A DNA stretch of 64,000 bases from Haloarchaeobius sp. HME9146 (GTDB lineage Archaea; Halobacteriota; Halobacteria; Halobacteriales; Natrialbaceae): positions 1-64,000 of the forward strand of contig NZ_JAODVR010000002.1 in assembly GCF_025399835.1 (NCBI RefSeq), written 5' to 3'. The notes below the pieces were generated by a model. That model did no database searches, was not told the origin of the DNA, and worked only from the letters and a program-made list of their open reading frames with translations. The translations under genes and the position numbers were made by a program. Of the stretch, positions 35,501-43,312 are shown piece by piece. The stretch's first letter is position 1. Each line of letters opens with the position of its first letter.

Positions 35501-37044
35501 GAGAGCTCCGCGTCGCTGCCGAGGTCGAGCTTCGCGTAGGCCCGGTAGGCCGAGGCGATGGCGAGCGTCGCCACGTCGAAGCGGTCGTGGACCGGCTCGC
35601 CGTCCCCGGAGAGGCGGCGGGCGAACACGTCTTCGTCCTCGTGCCAGAACTCGTCGAGCCGGTCGACAAGTTCGAGTGCACCCTCCCTGGCGCGTGCTGC
35701 GAGGTCGTCCGCGACCGGCGCGAGGGCGACCGTCGCGTAGGCGTCGAGCGCGGTCGCCACGCCGTGGACGAACCGCCCCATCTCGTTCTCCCAGACGCTC
35801 TGGTACCGCCCGAGTTCCTCACCGCGGAACGTCTCGTCGAGCCCGTCGATGCCGCTGGCGATGGCCTCCTCGACCATGCCGCGGTCGGCGGCACTCGGCT
35901 CGTCGGCGCGCAGGTAGCGCGCGAGGAACGTGACTGCTCGTGCGGACTGGTCTGGCTGGTACGCCTCCGCGTCTGATTCGAGGTTTCCGTTGGCCCAGCC
36001 GGGAGCGAGCGCGCCGTCTTTCGGCCAGACGCGCTGTGGCCACGTCCCGTCCGGAAGCTGGCTCTGACAGAGGAACCGGACCGCCGCGTCGTGGTCCGGG
36101 CTGGCGTCGCCGAGGTCGAACGTGGTGTCGACCCCGAGGAGCGCGTCGCCGACGACGGAGTGGTCGCGGAACCAGGTGTAGCCGTACCCACCGGACGATT
36201 CGGCGAACGGGTCGTACTCCGGGGCCTTCATCAGTGCGCCACTCGGCGACCGCAGGAGACCGAGCGTCCGGAGGTCCGCGCCGATGGCGTCCCGGTAGGG
36301 CATCCCCGAGAGCCCGTCACGGCGGGATTCGGCGACCGCCCGCAGCGATTTGTCGGTCGGGTGGTGGTCCGCGACCGCCCGGAGGTGTGCGAGGGCGTCC
36401 TCGCGGTCGGTCTCGGTCCGATCCGAGAGCAACGTGACGAGCGTCGTGTGTGCGAGTTCACCTTCGGAGTCGAAGGGGGCGGCGACCCGGACGGTGTCAC
36501 CGAGCGGGTCCCAGCCACCGAGTGCGAACTTGCCGAGGTCGCTCTCGCCGGTCCCACGGTCGAGGCCGGTCGAGGCGGTGACGTAGTCGTGCTCGCGGTC
36601 GTGGTACACTTCCACCGCGTCGTCGTGGGCGAGCTTGCCCCCGGGCTGGACGCTCCCGTCCGGGACGAACGACAGCGACGCGACCAGGTGGGCGTCCTCG
36701 GGAATCGCACCCCGCAGTTCGACGTGGGTCATGTGGGCACCCTCGAGTGTGAGGTCGTACTGTCGGGCGGTCCAGTCTCCTGCCTCGTGTTCCGTCACGA
36801 CGAGCGTCGTGTCGCGGTAGTACTCCTGGCGAACGGTCTGTATCTCGTCGAGCCAGGTTACGCTATCCGCCGTCCAGACACCGAACCGTGAGTCGTCGAG
36901 ACCGTAGAGGCCGGAGAGAGGATAGGAGTGATCACGAATCGACCCATCTCGCTCGACGAAGACGAGTCGCCCGTCCGCCCCGGAGAACAACCCGTTCGTC
37001 GTGGGGCGCTCACCGTCGATGCGTCGCCCCTGTTGTGTGCGCAT
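32545..37044 (-). CDS. Double-domain GH15 glucoamylase-like protein
   Basis: The 1499-residue cytoplasmic protein contains two complete GH15 units. Unit 1 (about 1-650) has GYTWFRDHS near 290, SVWENEMGRFVHG near 420 (acid Glu) and AEQSFADGTQDSASPLAW near 621 (base Glu). Unit 2 starts with a glucodextranase-type beta domain (HVWFTLTEGALTEPRFPRVD near 690). It continues with YNFSWARDLYQVF near 1025, ERWEEEAGFSPSTIAAEI near 1130 and PEQVWDREYE near 1342. A short C-terminal beta segment ends it. GH15 enzymes release glucose from alpha-glucans or related oligosaccharides by inversion. No signal peptide is present. Start 37044 follows a promoter-like AT run; the longer frame enters the promoter. 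Confidence 0.9.
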   Translation of the reverse strand: MRTQQGRRIDGERPTTNGLFSGADGRLVFVERDGSIRDHSYPLSGLYGLDDSRFGVWTADSVTWLDEIQTVRQEYYRDTTLVVTEHEAGDWTARQYDLTLEGAHMTHVELRGAIPEDAHLVASLSFVPDGSVQPGGKLAHDDAVEVYHDREHDYVTASTGLDRGTGESDLGKFALGGWDPLGDTVRVAAPFDSEGELAHTTLVTLLSDRTETDREDALAHLRAVADHHPTDKSLRAVAESRRDGLSGMPYRDAIGADLRTLGLLRSPSGALMKAPEYDPFAESSGGYGYTWFRDHSVVGDALLGVDTTFDLGDASPDHDAAVRFLCQSQLPDGTWPQRVWPKDGALAPGWANGNLESDAEAYQPDQSARAVTFLARYLRADEPSAADRGMVEEAIASGIDGLDETFRGEELGRYQSVWENEMGRFVHGVATALDAYATVALAPVADDLAARAREGALELVDRLDEFWHEDEDVFARRLSGDGEPVHDRFDVATLAIASAYRAYAKLDLGSDAELSTEQVTRLLSHVESTLDALEQPVGDGHGLARYERDNWRGGSNGEPKVWSVATAWGVVGTAELAALVDEYDPDPERGAVGELVDRAKGLLEPLLPGGALVSEHGYLAEQSFADGTQDSASPLAWAHGLRLAAIAELDQLGALGPETAAAPSGPDEQPTWTSGEKYGVGTVPDHDDPKSHVWFTLTEGALTEPRFPRVDLMNVKTLDFLVVDSEGGYAARTHNEHRTDDDAETLTRQTEMVGTDALVYRQTITEDDDAHEWELTVEYVTDPEGDAIVGDVSFSARDDNQYDVYAVADSACSNSGAHDRASVVGDDDDGEHAVTAVDDTPEYLDNAIVDPDGEEYDIAIGLASSRSFDKATVGTPDAAHVADLFRGDASAIDRAGDSAQGNVILLGRLGSGVSSVADTLALGFATEGDADAALTAAGDALEGGFVSVREGYVTSWQAFIEDVSLPNSVQGSSKLANQYRAAVMVLKAVEDKTFRGAGIASPSVPWGDAVPNDEPTDFGYNFSWARDLYQVFTALETVGKVEEAADSLSYIYNYQQRENGFLPQNTYLDGRTRWGGEQLDNIAFPSVMAYQLWERHGITFEDADYDYEHVAASAEYLVHSGPDSGQERWEEEAGFSPSTIAAEISGLACAAWLANQEGETADAINFLAHADAYRRGVERWCATTTGTNRIDNTPYYVRVTRNGEPDSGTRRELANHGPTLDERAIIDAGFLDLVRLGILPWDDPVVENSVEVVDETIRVDTPHGPAWYRYNGDGYGEVGEREPDEGAPWGLDRLGQGRLWPIFTGERGEYELRKGTKSGDLAPQNLLETMAGFANSGRMIPEQVWDREYETEYGWEFGEGTGAATPLAWSMAQYIRLADSIDAGEPIETPAFIAERYLDSSAARVPPALSVEDVTVDEGERTVQVTGKTNAEYVLVQTAADRTLLTVEDASYSVELVCAPHQGDVEVIAASPGESLADVGTVMLRRSLQAEERTVHGDD

Positions 37045-37195
37045 GGTTGGTACACATATTTCTTCAAGGTTGAAAAAATAGTTGGTACCCACCAATTTCA
37101 ACCGTCTCAACCGCTATACCGCCTCCACAGACCCTGACACTGGCTGTCACTGCGGGAATCGAAAAAACAATACTACTCGTGTGATAGTAAATTAT
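37045..37195. promoter_or_regulatory. Divergent promoter region of the GH15 and GH13 genes
   Basis: For the GH15 gene, TATTTTTTC (minus strand of 37072-37080) is 28-36 nt upstream of its ATG. It is flanked by direct repeats GTACCAAC (minus strand of 37081-37088 and 37046-37053), with a 12-bp palindrome TTCAACCTTGAA at 37063-37074 between. For the GH13 gene, an A-rich run at 37161-37170 is the likely TATA region, and TACT-CGTGTGAT-AGTA (37174-37189) lies just before the ATG at 37196. The last resembles the TACT-N7/8-GAGTA site known for haloarchaeal TrmB, with one mismatch. Confidence 0.45.
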
Positions 37196-39217
37196 ATGCA
37201 CCATCCTGGGCCACCGCGATTCACCGAGGTCGGCGCAACGGTCGAACTGGCTCCGCGTGACCCGGACCCAGCCGGATTCTACTCGTGGCGTGTCGCAGAC
37301 GCGCCCGCAGAGTCCGACGTAACGGTCGGCGACGACGCCGTCGAGTACGTCACACCCGACGCCGAAGGCACCTACACGTTCGAACTCGACGCACCCGACG
37401 GCACGCATCAGCTCACCGTCCGCGTGTACCACGAGAGCGATGTCGAGCGCACTCACGTCGTCGAACGCGAGGACGAACCCGCCCACGCGAGCGGTTCCGG
37501 CGCGTTCGGCTCGGGCGCGCACGCGACGACCGATCCTGAGGGCCGTGAGGGACGCCCGCGGGTCCGACTCGACGGCGAGGTTTCGGGTGACGAACTCGTC
37601 TTCTCCGCGACGCCGCAGGCCAACCCACAGAGCGAGGCCGATGGCGACTCGCTCGACGTCGAGTTCTTCGTCGACGACCGTGACCGCGACGACCTCTCGG
37701 GCGACCTCTCCGTCTCTGGTCAGGAAGCGAGCGTCCCGGCGTCGGCCGTGGGCGACCGCCTGCGGGTTCACGCCGTCGCCATCGGCGCGACCCACAGCGT
37801 CGCAGACACGGTCGACGTGACACGCGACGAGTCCGGCGACCTCGCGATTTCGCGCCCCAACGACGTGCCCGAGTGGGGCAAGGAGATGACCCTGTACGAG
37901 ATGTACGTCCGCGCGTTCGGCGGGGACGGCCCGCAGGGTGACGCCGACGCCCCGCCGGAGGCGGCGGAGGGCCCGACCTACGACTCCAGCTCCAGCCAGT
38001 ACGAGGACGCGCCGGACGTCGCCTTCCGCAAGGGCGACGGCCGGGTGTTCCAGCGCCTCGCAGAGCGCGTCCCGGAGATCGCCGAGCTCGGGCTGAATAC
38101 CATCTGGCTCACGCCCATCCTGCAGCACGACGGCTGGGCACACGGCTACAACATCACGGACTTCACGAGTATCGCCGATGACCTCGGCACCCGTGAGGAC
38201 TTCGAGGCCTTCGTCGACACCTGCCACGACCACGACATCAACGTCCTGTTCGACCTCGTCCTCAACCACTCCGGGCGCGAGCATCCCTACTTCCAGCAGG
38301 CACAGGAGCCCGACGACCCGTACCACGACTGGTACGAGTGGGACGAGAACGGCAACCCGGGCACCTACTTCGACTGGGAGTACATCGCCAACTTCGACTA
38401 CACCAACCTCGCGGTCCGCCGGCACCTCCTCGACGTGGTCGACCAGTGGGCCGAGGTCGTCGACGGGTTCCGCTGTGACATGGCCTGGGCGGTCCCGCGC
38501 CCGTTCTGGCAGGAGATCCGCGACCGCGTGAAAGAACAGGACAGCGAGTTCCTGCTGCTCGACGAGACGATTCCTTACCTGCCGGAACTGCACGAACTCG
38601 CGTTCGACGTGCACTTCGACACGACGCTGTACCACAACCTCCGCCAGGTCGGCCAGCGCCAGGCGTGGGGCGTCAACGTCGTGGAGGCCATCGAGGGCCG
38701 CGCGGAGACCGGCTTCCCGGACCACGCGAACTTCATGCTGTACATCGAGAACCACGACGAGACGCGCTACGTCGAGGAGTGCGGCCGGGCCGCGACCTTC
38801 GCCGCCGCCGGCGCGCTCTGCACCTTGCCGGGCATCCCGATGCTGTACGCCGGCCAGGAGATCGGCGAGACGTGGCGGCGCGAGGAAGTCCACTGGGACG
38901 ACGTGGACGAGGAACTGTACAACCACTACAAGACGCTCCTTGCGACCCGTGAGGAGACACCGGCACTCGGCGCAAAGGGCGAGTTCGAGCGCGTCGGCTA
39001 CGAGAGCGAGTCCAACGGCGTCGTCGCGTACGCCCGCGAGGCCGAGGAGCGCTACGTCGTCGTGCTGAACTTCGGCGACCTGCCCACGACGGTCGAACTC
39101 GACGAGGCAGTCGTTCCGGGCGACATCGTGTACGACGAGGCCGGTGGCCACTCGACGACTGAGGTCGAGGTCCAATCGGTCGGGGTGTTCCCCGCGGCGG
39201 AGGCCAGCGATGAGTGA
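37196..39217 (+). CDS. GH13 alpha-amylase-family protein with N-terminal beta domains
   Basis: The 673-residue protein has about 215 residues of beta-rich, acidic non-catalytic domain. A GH13 barrel follows (WGKEMTLYEMYVRAFGG onward) and then a C-terminal beta domain. GH13 regions are readable: DLVLNHSG near 353, VDGFRCDMAW with the nucleophile Asp near 427, LLLDETIP with the acid/base Glu near 455, and IENHDE near 519. There is no signal peptide, so it acts inside the cell on alpha-glucans or maltodextrins. The start at 37196 is inside an ATTATATG patch and consistent with leaderless expression. It overlaps the next gene by eight bases. Confidence 0.87.
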   Translation: MHHPGPPRFTEVGATVELAPRDPDPAGFYSWRVADAPAESDVTVGDDAVEYVTPDAEGTYTFELDAPDGTHQLTVRVYHESDVERTHVVEREDEPAHASGSGAFGSGAHATTDPEGREGRPRVRLDGEVSGDELVFSATPQANPQSEADGDSLDVEFFVDDRDRDDLSGDLSVSGQEASVPASAVGDRLRVHAVAIGATHSVADTVDVTRDESGDLAISRPNDVPEWGKEMTLYEMYVRAFGGDGPQGDADAPPEAAEGPTYDSSSSQYEDAPDVAFRKGDGRVFQRLAERVPEIAELGLNTIWLTPILQHDGWAHGYNITDFTSIADDLGTREDFEAFVDTCHDHDINVLFDLVLNHSGREHPYFQQAQEPDDPYHDWYEWDENGNPGTYFDWEYIANFDYTNLAVRRHLLDVVDQWAEVVDGFRCDMAWAVPRPFWQEIRDRVKEQDSEFLLLDETIPYLPELHELAFDVHFDTTLYHNLRQVGQRQAWGVNVVEAIEGRAETGFPDHANFMLYIENHDETRYVEECGRAATFAAAGALCTLPGIPMLYAGQEIGETWRREEVHWDDVDEELYNHYKTLLATREETPALGAKGEFERVGYESESNGVVAYAREAEERYVVVLNFGDLPTTVELDEAVVPGDIVYDEAGGHSTTEVEVQSVGVFPAAEASDE

Positions 39218-41621
39218 GCGCCCGCGACTCCTCGAGGCAGCGACCGAGGACCTCTGTGCGTGGACAAACGAGATACTGTCCGAGTACGACGACGAGTTCC
39301 GGGCCTCCCAGCGCATCGCGGAGCGACTCGGCGCGCATCTCGTGGAAGGCCGCGCCGAGGTCGGCTTCTGGACACCCGAACTCGTGGACCAGGAGATTCC
39401 GGCCGACGCGGTCCACCTCGAAGTGCTGACCGCGACCGAACCGGTCGACCTGACCGCCGAGGAAGCCGACGCCTCGTTCCAGCGGACGCTGGTCGAGACC
39501 CGCCGTGAGGGCGAGTTCACCTGGGCGGTCGTCGAGGGCATGCGCGCCGGCACCCGCGACGAACTCGGCTCCCTGTACCGGCTCTCCTACGAGACGGACG
39601 AGGGCCGCGAGACCATCGTCGACCCCGTCGCCTACTCGGTTCCGTTCGGCTCCTACGGCCCGGCCGAGTTCTACGACATGGACCAACTCGACGCGGAACG
39701 CGCTGACCGCGAGTACTTCGAGGACCTCGCGGAGAAGGAGTACGCGACGACCGAAGACGAGTGGAACGACGACGTGCCGCGGTTCGAGCCCTCGACCAGC
39801 ATGCTAGAGATTCATCCCGGCACCGCGACCGAGACCGGGAGTCTCGGTGGGCTGGCCCGCAAGTACGCCGAAATCGGCGAGAAGCAGCGCCAGGGTGAGG
39901 AGCTGACCCCGGCCGAGCGCAACTTCGTCGGCTACGACGCGGTCCAGGTCATGCCCATCGAGCCCATCACGGAACACGGCGAGCGCGACCCACACTTCGA
40001 GCTGGGCGTCGATGCTAGCGATGATACCGAGGGCGAGGTCGAGGCGACCCTGCGCCGCCCCGACATGATAAACTGGGGCTACGACATCGTCATCAGCGCC
40101 TTCTCGGCGACCAACCCGGCCATCCTCGAATCCCGGCGACCGGACGAACTCGTGGACTTCATCGCCACGCTCCACAACCTGCCTGAGCCGATGACGGTCA
40201 CCTTCGACCTCGCACTCGGCCACGCGGACAACGGCGGGCTCGACCTTCTGAACGACTACTTCTTCGCCGGCCCCGGCATGTACGGCCAGCATCTCGACTA
40301 CACCCAGCCCGTCGTCCGGGCCCTGTTACTCGAAATGCAGCGCCGGAAGATGGAGTTCGGCGCGGACGGCATCCGCGTCGACGGGGCGCAGGACTTCACC
40401 GTCTGGGACCCCGAGGCCGAGGAGGAGTACCACGACGACGAGTTCCTGGCAGAGATGGACCGGCTGACCTACGAGGTCGCCGGGCAGGAGTACCGTCCCT
40501 GGATGATCTTCGAGGACGGCCGGCCGTGGCCGCGCCCGGACTGGGAACTCGCCTCCACGTACAGAACGCTCATCGAGCAGCACCCGCACTCGTTCCAGTG
40601 GAGTCCGGTCACCTTCGCCCACAACACGCCCGCGCTGCTCACCTTCTGGGCGACGAAGTGGTGGCGCGTGTTCGAGGTCGCTGACTTCGGCTCGCAGTGG
40701 ATCACCGGCGTCGCCAACCACGACACGGTCCGCCGCGGGACCCAGCGCCGGGTCGACGATTCGTGGGACTCCGACGCCGAGAACCCCTATCTCGGTGACT
40801 CCCTGCCCGAAGTCATCGACCGCGCCTACGACAATCCCGCCTCGGGAATGCTGTTCCACGCCTTTTTACCTGGGGTCCCGATGGACTTCCTCAACGCCAA
40901 CATGCGCGGCCCGTGGGGCTTCATCCGTGACACCGACGAGGAGTGGGACGTGAAGGTCGTCGCCGAGGAGGCGAACTTCCTCGACTGGCAGGTTCCTGAC
41001 GGTGTGTACGAGGACTCGGAGTACTTCCCGCGCCTGAAGGCGCTCGGCTTCGAGACCAAGGCGGAACTCAAGGACTTCGTCGATTCACTCGAACGCTTCG
41101 TCGACGCGACCGACTACGACCTCGAACTCATCGGCACGCTGTTCGACGAGATGGGCGTCCCCCTCGAAGACACCAGTCCCGAGGGCCTGCACGAGTTCGC
41201 CGACTCGTGGATGAAGGACGTCCAGGAGTACGCGAACCTCTCGAACTGGCACGCGAAGCAGGGCGACGAGCGCACCGCCTTCGACCGCGAGGTCCGCGAG
41301 TTCCGCCAGGACCGCCCTTGGCTCCGCACCGACATCGACGTCCACGGCGACGAGACGTTCGACTACATCCACCCGACCGAGGGCACGGTGTGCTACTTCG
41401 GCTACCGTCGCGCCCCCGACGAGAGCGAGGAACTGCTCTTCGTCGCCAACATGGAGGGGACGCCGGTGACGGTCACACCGACCGACATCGCCGACGAGTG
41501 TCCCGAGGACGGCTGGGAGCTGGCGCTGGCCGCCCCGGGCGTCGACGAGGAATCGGTCGCTGCTGCTGGCGAGACGACGCTGGCCGACAGCGAAGCGGTG
41601 CTGTTCCGGCGGGAGCCCTGA
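39210..41621 (+). CDS. Glucosylglycerol hydrolase-like GH13 protein
   Basis: The 803-residue protein begins MSERPRLLEAATEDLCAWTNEI and has a divergent GH13 barrel. DGIRVDGAQDFTVWD carries the nucleophile Asp near 390, WMIFEDGRPWPRPDW the Glu near 434, and GVANHDTVRRG the third Asp near 503. The extended insertions and the C-terminal domain match, as far as I recognise it, the glucosylglycerol hydrolase (GghA) group described in cyanobacteria. These release glucose and glycerol from the compatible solute glucosylglycerol. Its coupling to the upstream GH13 and the nearby GH15 suggests a shared glucan/glucoside pathway. The substrate assignment is from family memory, not from a unique motif. Confidence 0.75.
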   Translation: MSERPRLLEAATEDLCAWTNEILSEYDDEFRASQRIAERLGAHLVEGRAEVGFWTPELVDQEIPADAVHLEVLTATEPVDLTAEEADASFQRTLVETRREGEFTWAVVEGMRAGTRDELGSLYRLSYETDEGRETIVDPVAYSVPFGSYGPAEFYDMDQLDAERADREYFEDLAEKEYATTEDEWNDDVPRFEPSTSMLEIHPGTATETGSLGGLARKYAEIGEKQRQGEELTPAERNFVGYDAVQVMPIEPITEHGERDPHFELGVDASDDTEGEVEATLRRPDMINWGYDIVISAFSATNPAILESRRPDELVDFIATLHNLPEPMTVTFDLALGHADNGGLDLLNDYFFAGPGMYGQHLDYTQPVVRALLLEMQRRKMEFGADGIRVDGAQDFTVWDPEAEEEYHDDEFLAEMDRLTYEVAGQEYRPWMIFEDGRPWPRPDWELASTYRTLIEQHPHSFQWSPVTFAHNTPALLTFWATKWWRVFEVADFGSQWITGVANHDTVRRGTQRRVDDSWDSDAENPYLGDSLPEVIDRAYDNPASGMLFHAFLPGVPMDFLNANMRGPWGFIRDTDEEWDVKVVAEEANFLDWQVPDGVYEDSEYFPRLKALGFETKAELKDFVDSLERFVDATDYDLELIGTLFDEMGVPLEDTSPEGLHEFADSWMKDVQEYANLSNWHAKQGDERTAFDREVREFRQDRPWLRTDIDVHGDETFDYIHPTEGTVCYFGYRRAPDESEELLFVANMEGTPVTVTPTDIADECPEDGWELALAAPGVDEESVAAAGETTLADSEAVLFRREP

Positions 41622-41639
41622 GACAGGCGGTTTCGCGCG

Positions 41640-42530
41640 CTATTCTTCTCCCTGTTCCTCGTCTTTCGGCCCGTGCAAGCCAACCACCGGAACTGGCGAC
41701 CGCCTGACCACCCGCTGCGTGACGCTTCCCAGCAGTTCGGCCGTCAGCCCGGAGCGCCCGCGGGTGCCCATGACGATGCAGTCGGCACCGGTCTTCTGGG
41801 CGTGCTTGAGGATGGCCGAGTGGGGGACGCCCCACACGAGCGAGCGCTCCACCTTCGAAACGCCGAGGTCGGTCACCCGGTCCACGGCGGCGTCGAGCGT
41901 GTTCTCGCCCGCGTCTTCGAGCGCGTCGTTCAGCGTGGCCGTTCCCACACCGTCCCAGCCGGGGGCCGGCTCGATGACGTGGAGGATGTCGAGGGTCGCA
42001 CCGGTGGCCACGGCGAGGCTCGCCGCGTGGTCGACCGCGGCCAGTGAGGGTTTGCTCCCGTCGGTCGGCGCGAGGATGCGGTCGAAGGTCGGGCGGTCGC
42101 GTTCGGTCTCCGCACGGACGGTGAACACCGGAAGCTCGGACTGTCGGAGGACCGACTCCGTGGTGCTCCCGAGGGTCAGCCGGTCGAGGCCGGTTCGACC
42201 CTCGGTACCCATGACGATGGCCTCGATGTCCGAATCGGCAGCGTAGTCGAGCAATGCGTCAGTGACGCCGTCGTCGGTCTCGAGGATGGCGGTCTCCACG
42301 TCCAGTCCCTCGGCCAGTGCGGCTTCCCTGGCTTCGGTGAGGAACTCCTCGGCGGCTTCGGTCAGGACCGTGTCGTCGGGGAGTGCGACGCCGAGCGGGG
42401 GCGACCACTCCGAGAGTACCCACACCAGGTGGATCTCGGCACCGAAGCGTCTGGCGAGCCCGGTGGCGTACTCGGTGGCGTTCTGCGCGACATCGCTGCC
42501 GTCGGTCGGGACGAGGAGCCTATCGAACAT
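41640..42530 (-). CDS. Tandem universal stress protein
   Basis: The 296-residue protein consists of two UspA domains (about 1-140 and 148-285). Each ends in the ATP-binding G-2x-G-9x-G(S/T) motif: MGTEGRTGLDRLTLGSTTE and MGTRGRSGLTAELLGSVTQ. Both domains start with the LVPTDGS/LAPTDGS strand. Tandem ATP-binding USPs act as monomer-internal dimers in stress signalling. It is convergent with the gghA-like gene, 18 bases apart. Confidence 0.93.
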   Translation of the reverse strand: MFDRLLVPTDGSDVAQNATEYATGLARRFGAEIHLVWVLSEWSPPLGVALPDDTVLTEAAEEFLTEAREAALAEGLDVETAILETDDGVTDALLDYAADSDIEAIVMGTEGRTGLDRLTLGSTTESVLRQSELPVFTVRAETERDRPTFDRILAPTDGSKPSLAAVDHAASLAVATGATLDILHVIEPAPGWDGVGTATLNDALEDAGENTLDAAVDRVTDLGVSKVERSLVWGVPHSAILKHAQKTGADCIVMGTRGRSGLTAELLGSVTQRVVRRSPVPVVGLHGPKDEEQGEE

Positions 42531-42707
42531 GTGTCTACAGGTGAACAGAGGGGACAGAGGAGGGTCAATCGGACGGTCGGTTCTCAGTGAGTGGGGACGT
42601 CGACCCGGCTACGACGAAGACAGCCGGGCGAATGGGACCCCTGTGAAACACACTAATTCTCAGATTACGGAGAAGACTTATCCGGGAAGAAATACTCGGT
42701 TACCTAT

Positions 42708-43154
42708 ATGACAGGACAAAGAATAAAATCGGCCGGCGTAACAGAAAACTGGCGATACAGCCTCCCGGGCGGCGTGGTTGCCGCGGCGCTCGTAGCACTG
42801 GGGTACACCGAGACCGCGCCTGACGTCTCCCTCGGAGCCGTGCTCGTCGTCGGAATCGTCGTCGGGTTCCTCTCGAAACGACACTACGGGTCCAGCAAGG
42901 GGACCGGCGTCCTGACGGGTCTCATCGGAGCGGTGCCTTCCCTCTTGCTACTCGGCCAACTTCTGACCGCGACGTCGGGCCTCGCTGGCCCTGGCTGGTT
43001 CACCATTGCTGGCACGGTGATGACCGTGTTCATCGGTATCGCCGTCGCGGTCATGGGATTCGGACTCTCCGCACTCCTCGGTGAACTGGGGGCCCGTATC
43101 GGCGGTGCGCTCACGAGTTCGGGCGCGCCCCCCCAGACGACGGCGAGTCAGTAA
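42708..43154 (+). CDS. Four-helix membrane protein, DUF5518-like
   Basis: The 148-residue protein has four hydrophobic helices (for example GGVVAAALVALGY, SLGAVLVVGIVVGFLS, GVLTGLIGAVPSLLLLGQLL, IAGTVMTVFIGIAVAVMGFGLSALLGELGA). A Gly-rich loop GSSKGTGVLTG lies between helices 2 and 3. This pattern matches the haloarchaeal DUF5518 group, of unknown function. ACTTATC at 42676-42682 lies at the leaderless TATA distance from the ATG. Confidence 0.72.
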   Translation: MTGQRIKSAGVTENWRYSLPGGVVAAALVALGYTETAPDVSLGAVLVVGIVVGFLSKRHYGSSKGTGVLTGLIGAVPSLLLLGQLLTATSGLAGPGWFTIAGTVMTVFIGIAVAVMGFGLSALLGELGARIGGALTSSGAPPQTTASQ

Positions 43155-43312
43155 CGCCTGCTGCTGCGCCACCGCCGCCCTCTCTCGCGCTCGGACACTT
43201 TTCGGCCCACTGGTTGTCGAGGAGTCCGCCGGACCTCGGCACCGAAGCGGGGTGAATCGGTCGGGCCGTTCTCAGGAACTGTGGACGGGACGGTCCCCCG
43301 AGGATCGACCTG

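Noticed and set aside
32557-35976. 1139-codon plus-strand frame
   Set aside because: It lies opposite the GH15 gene whose catalytic motifs are clear. The frame has no motif of its own.
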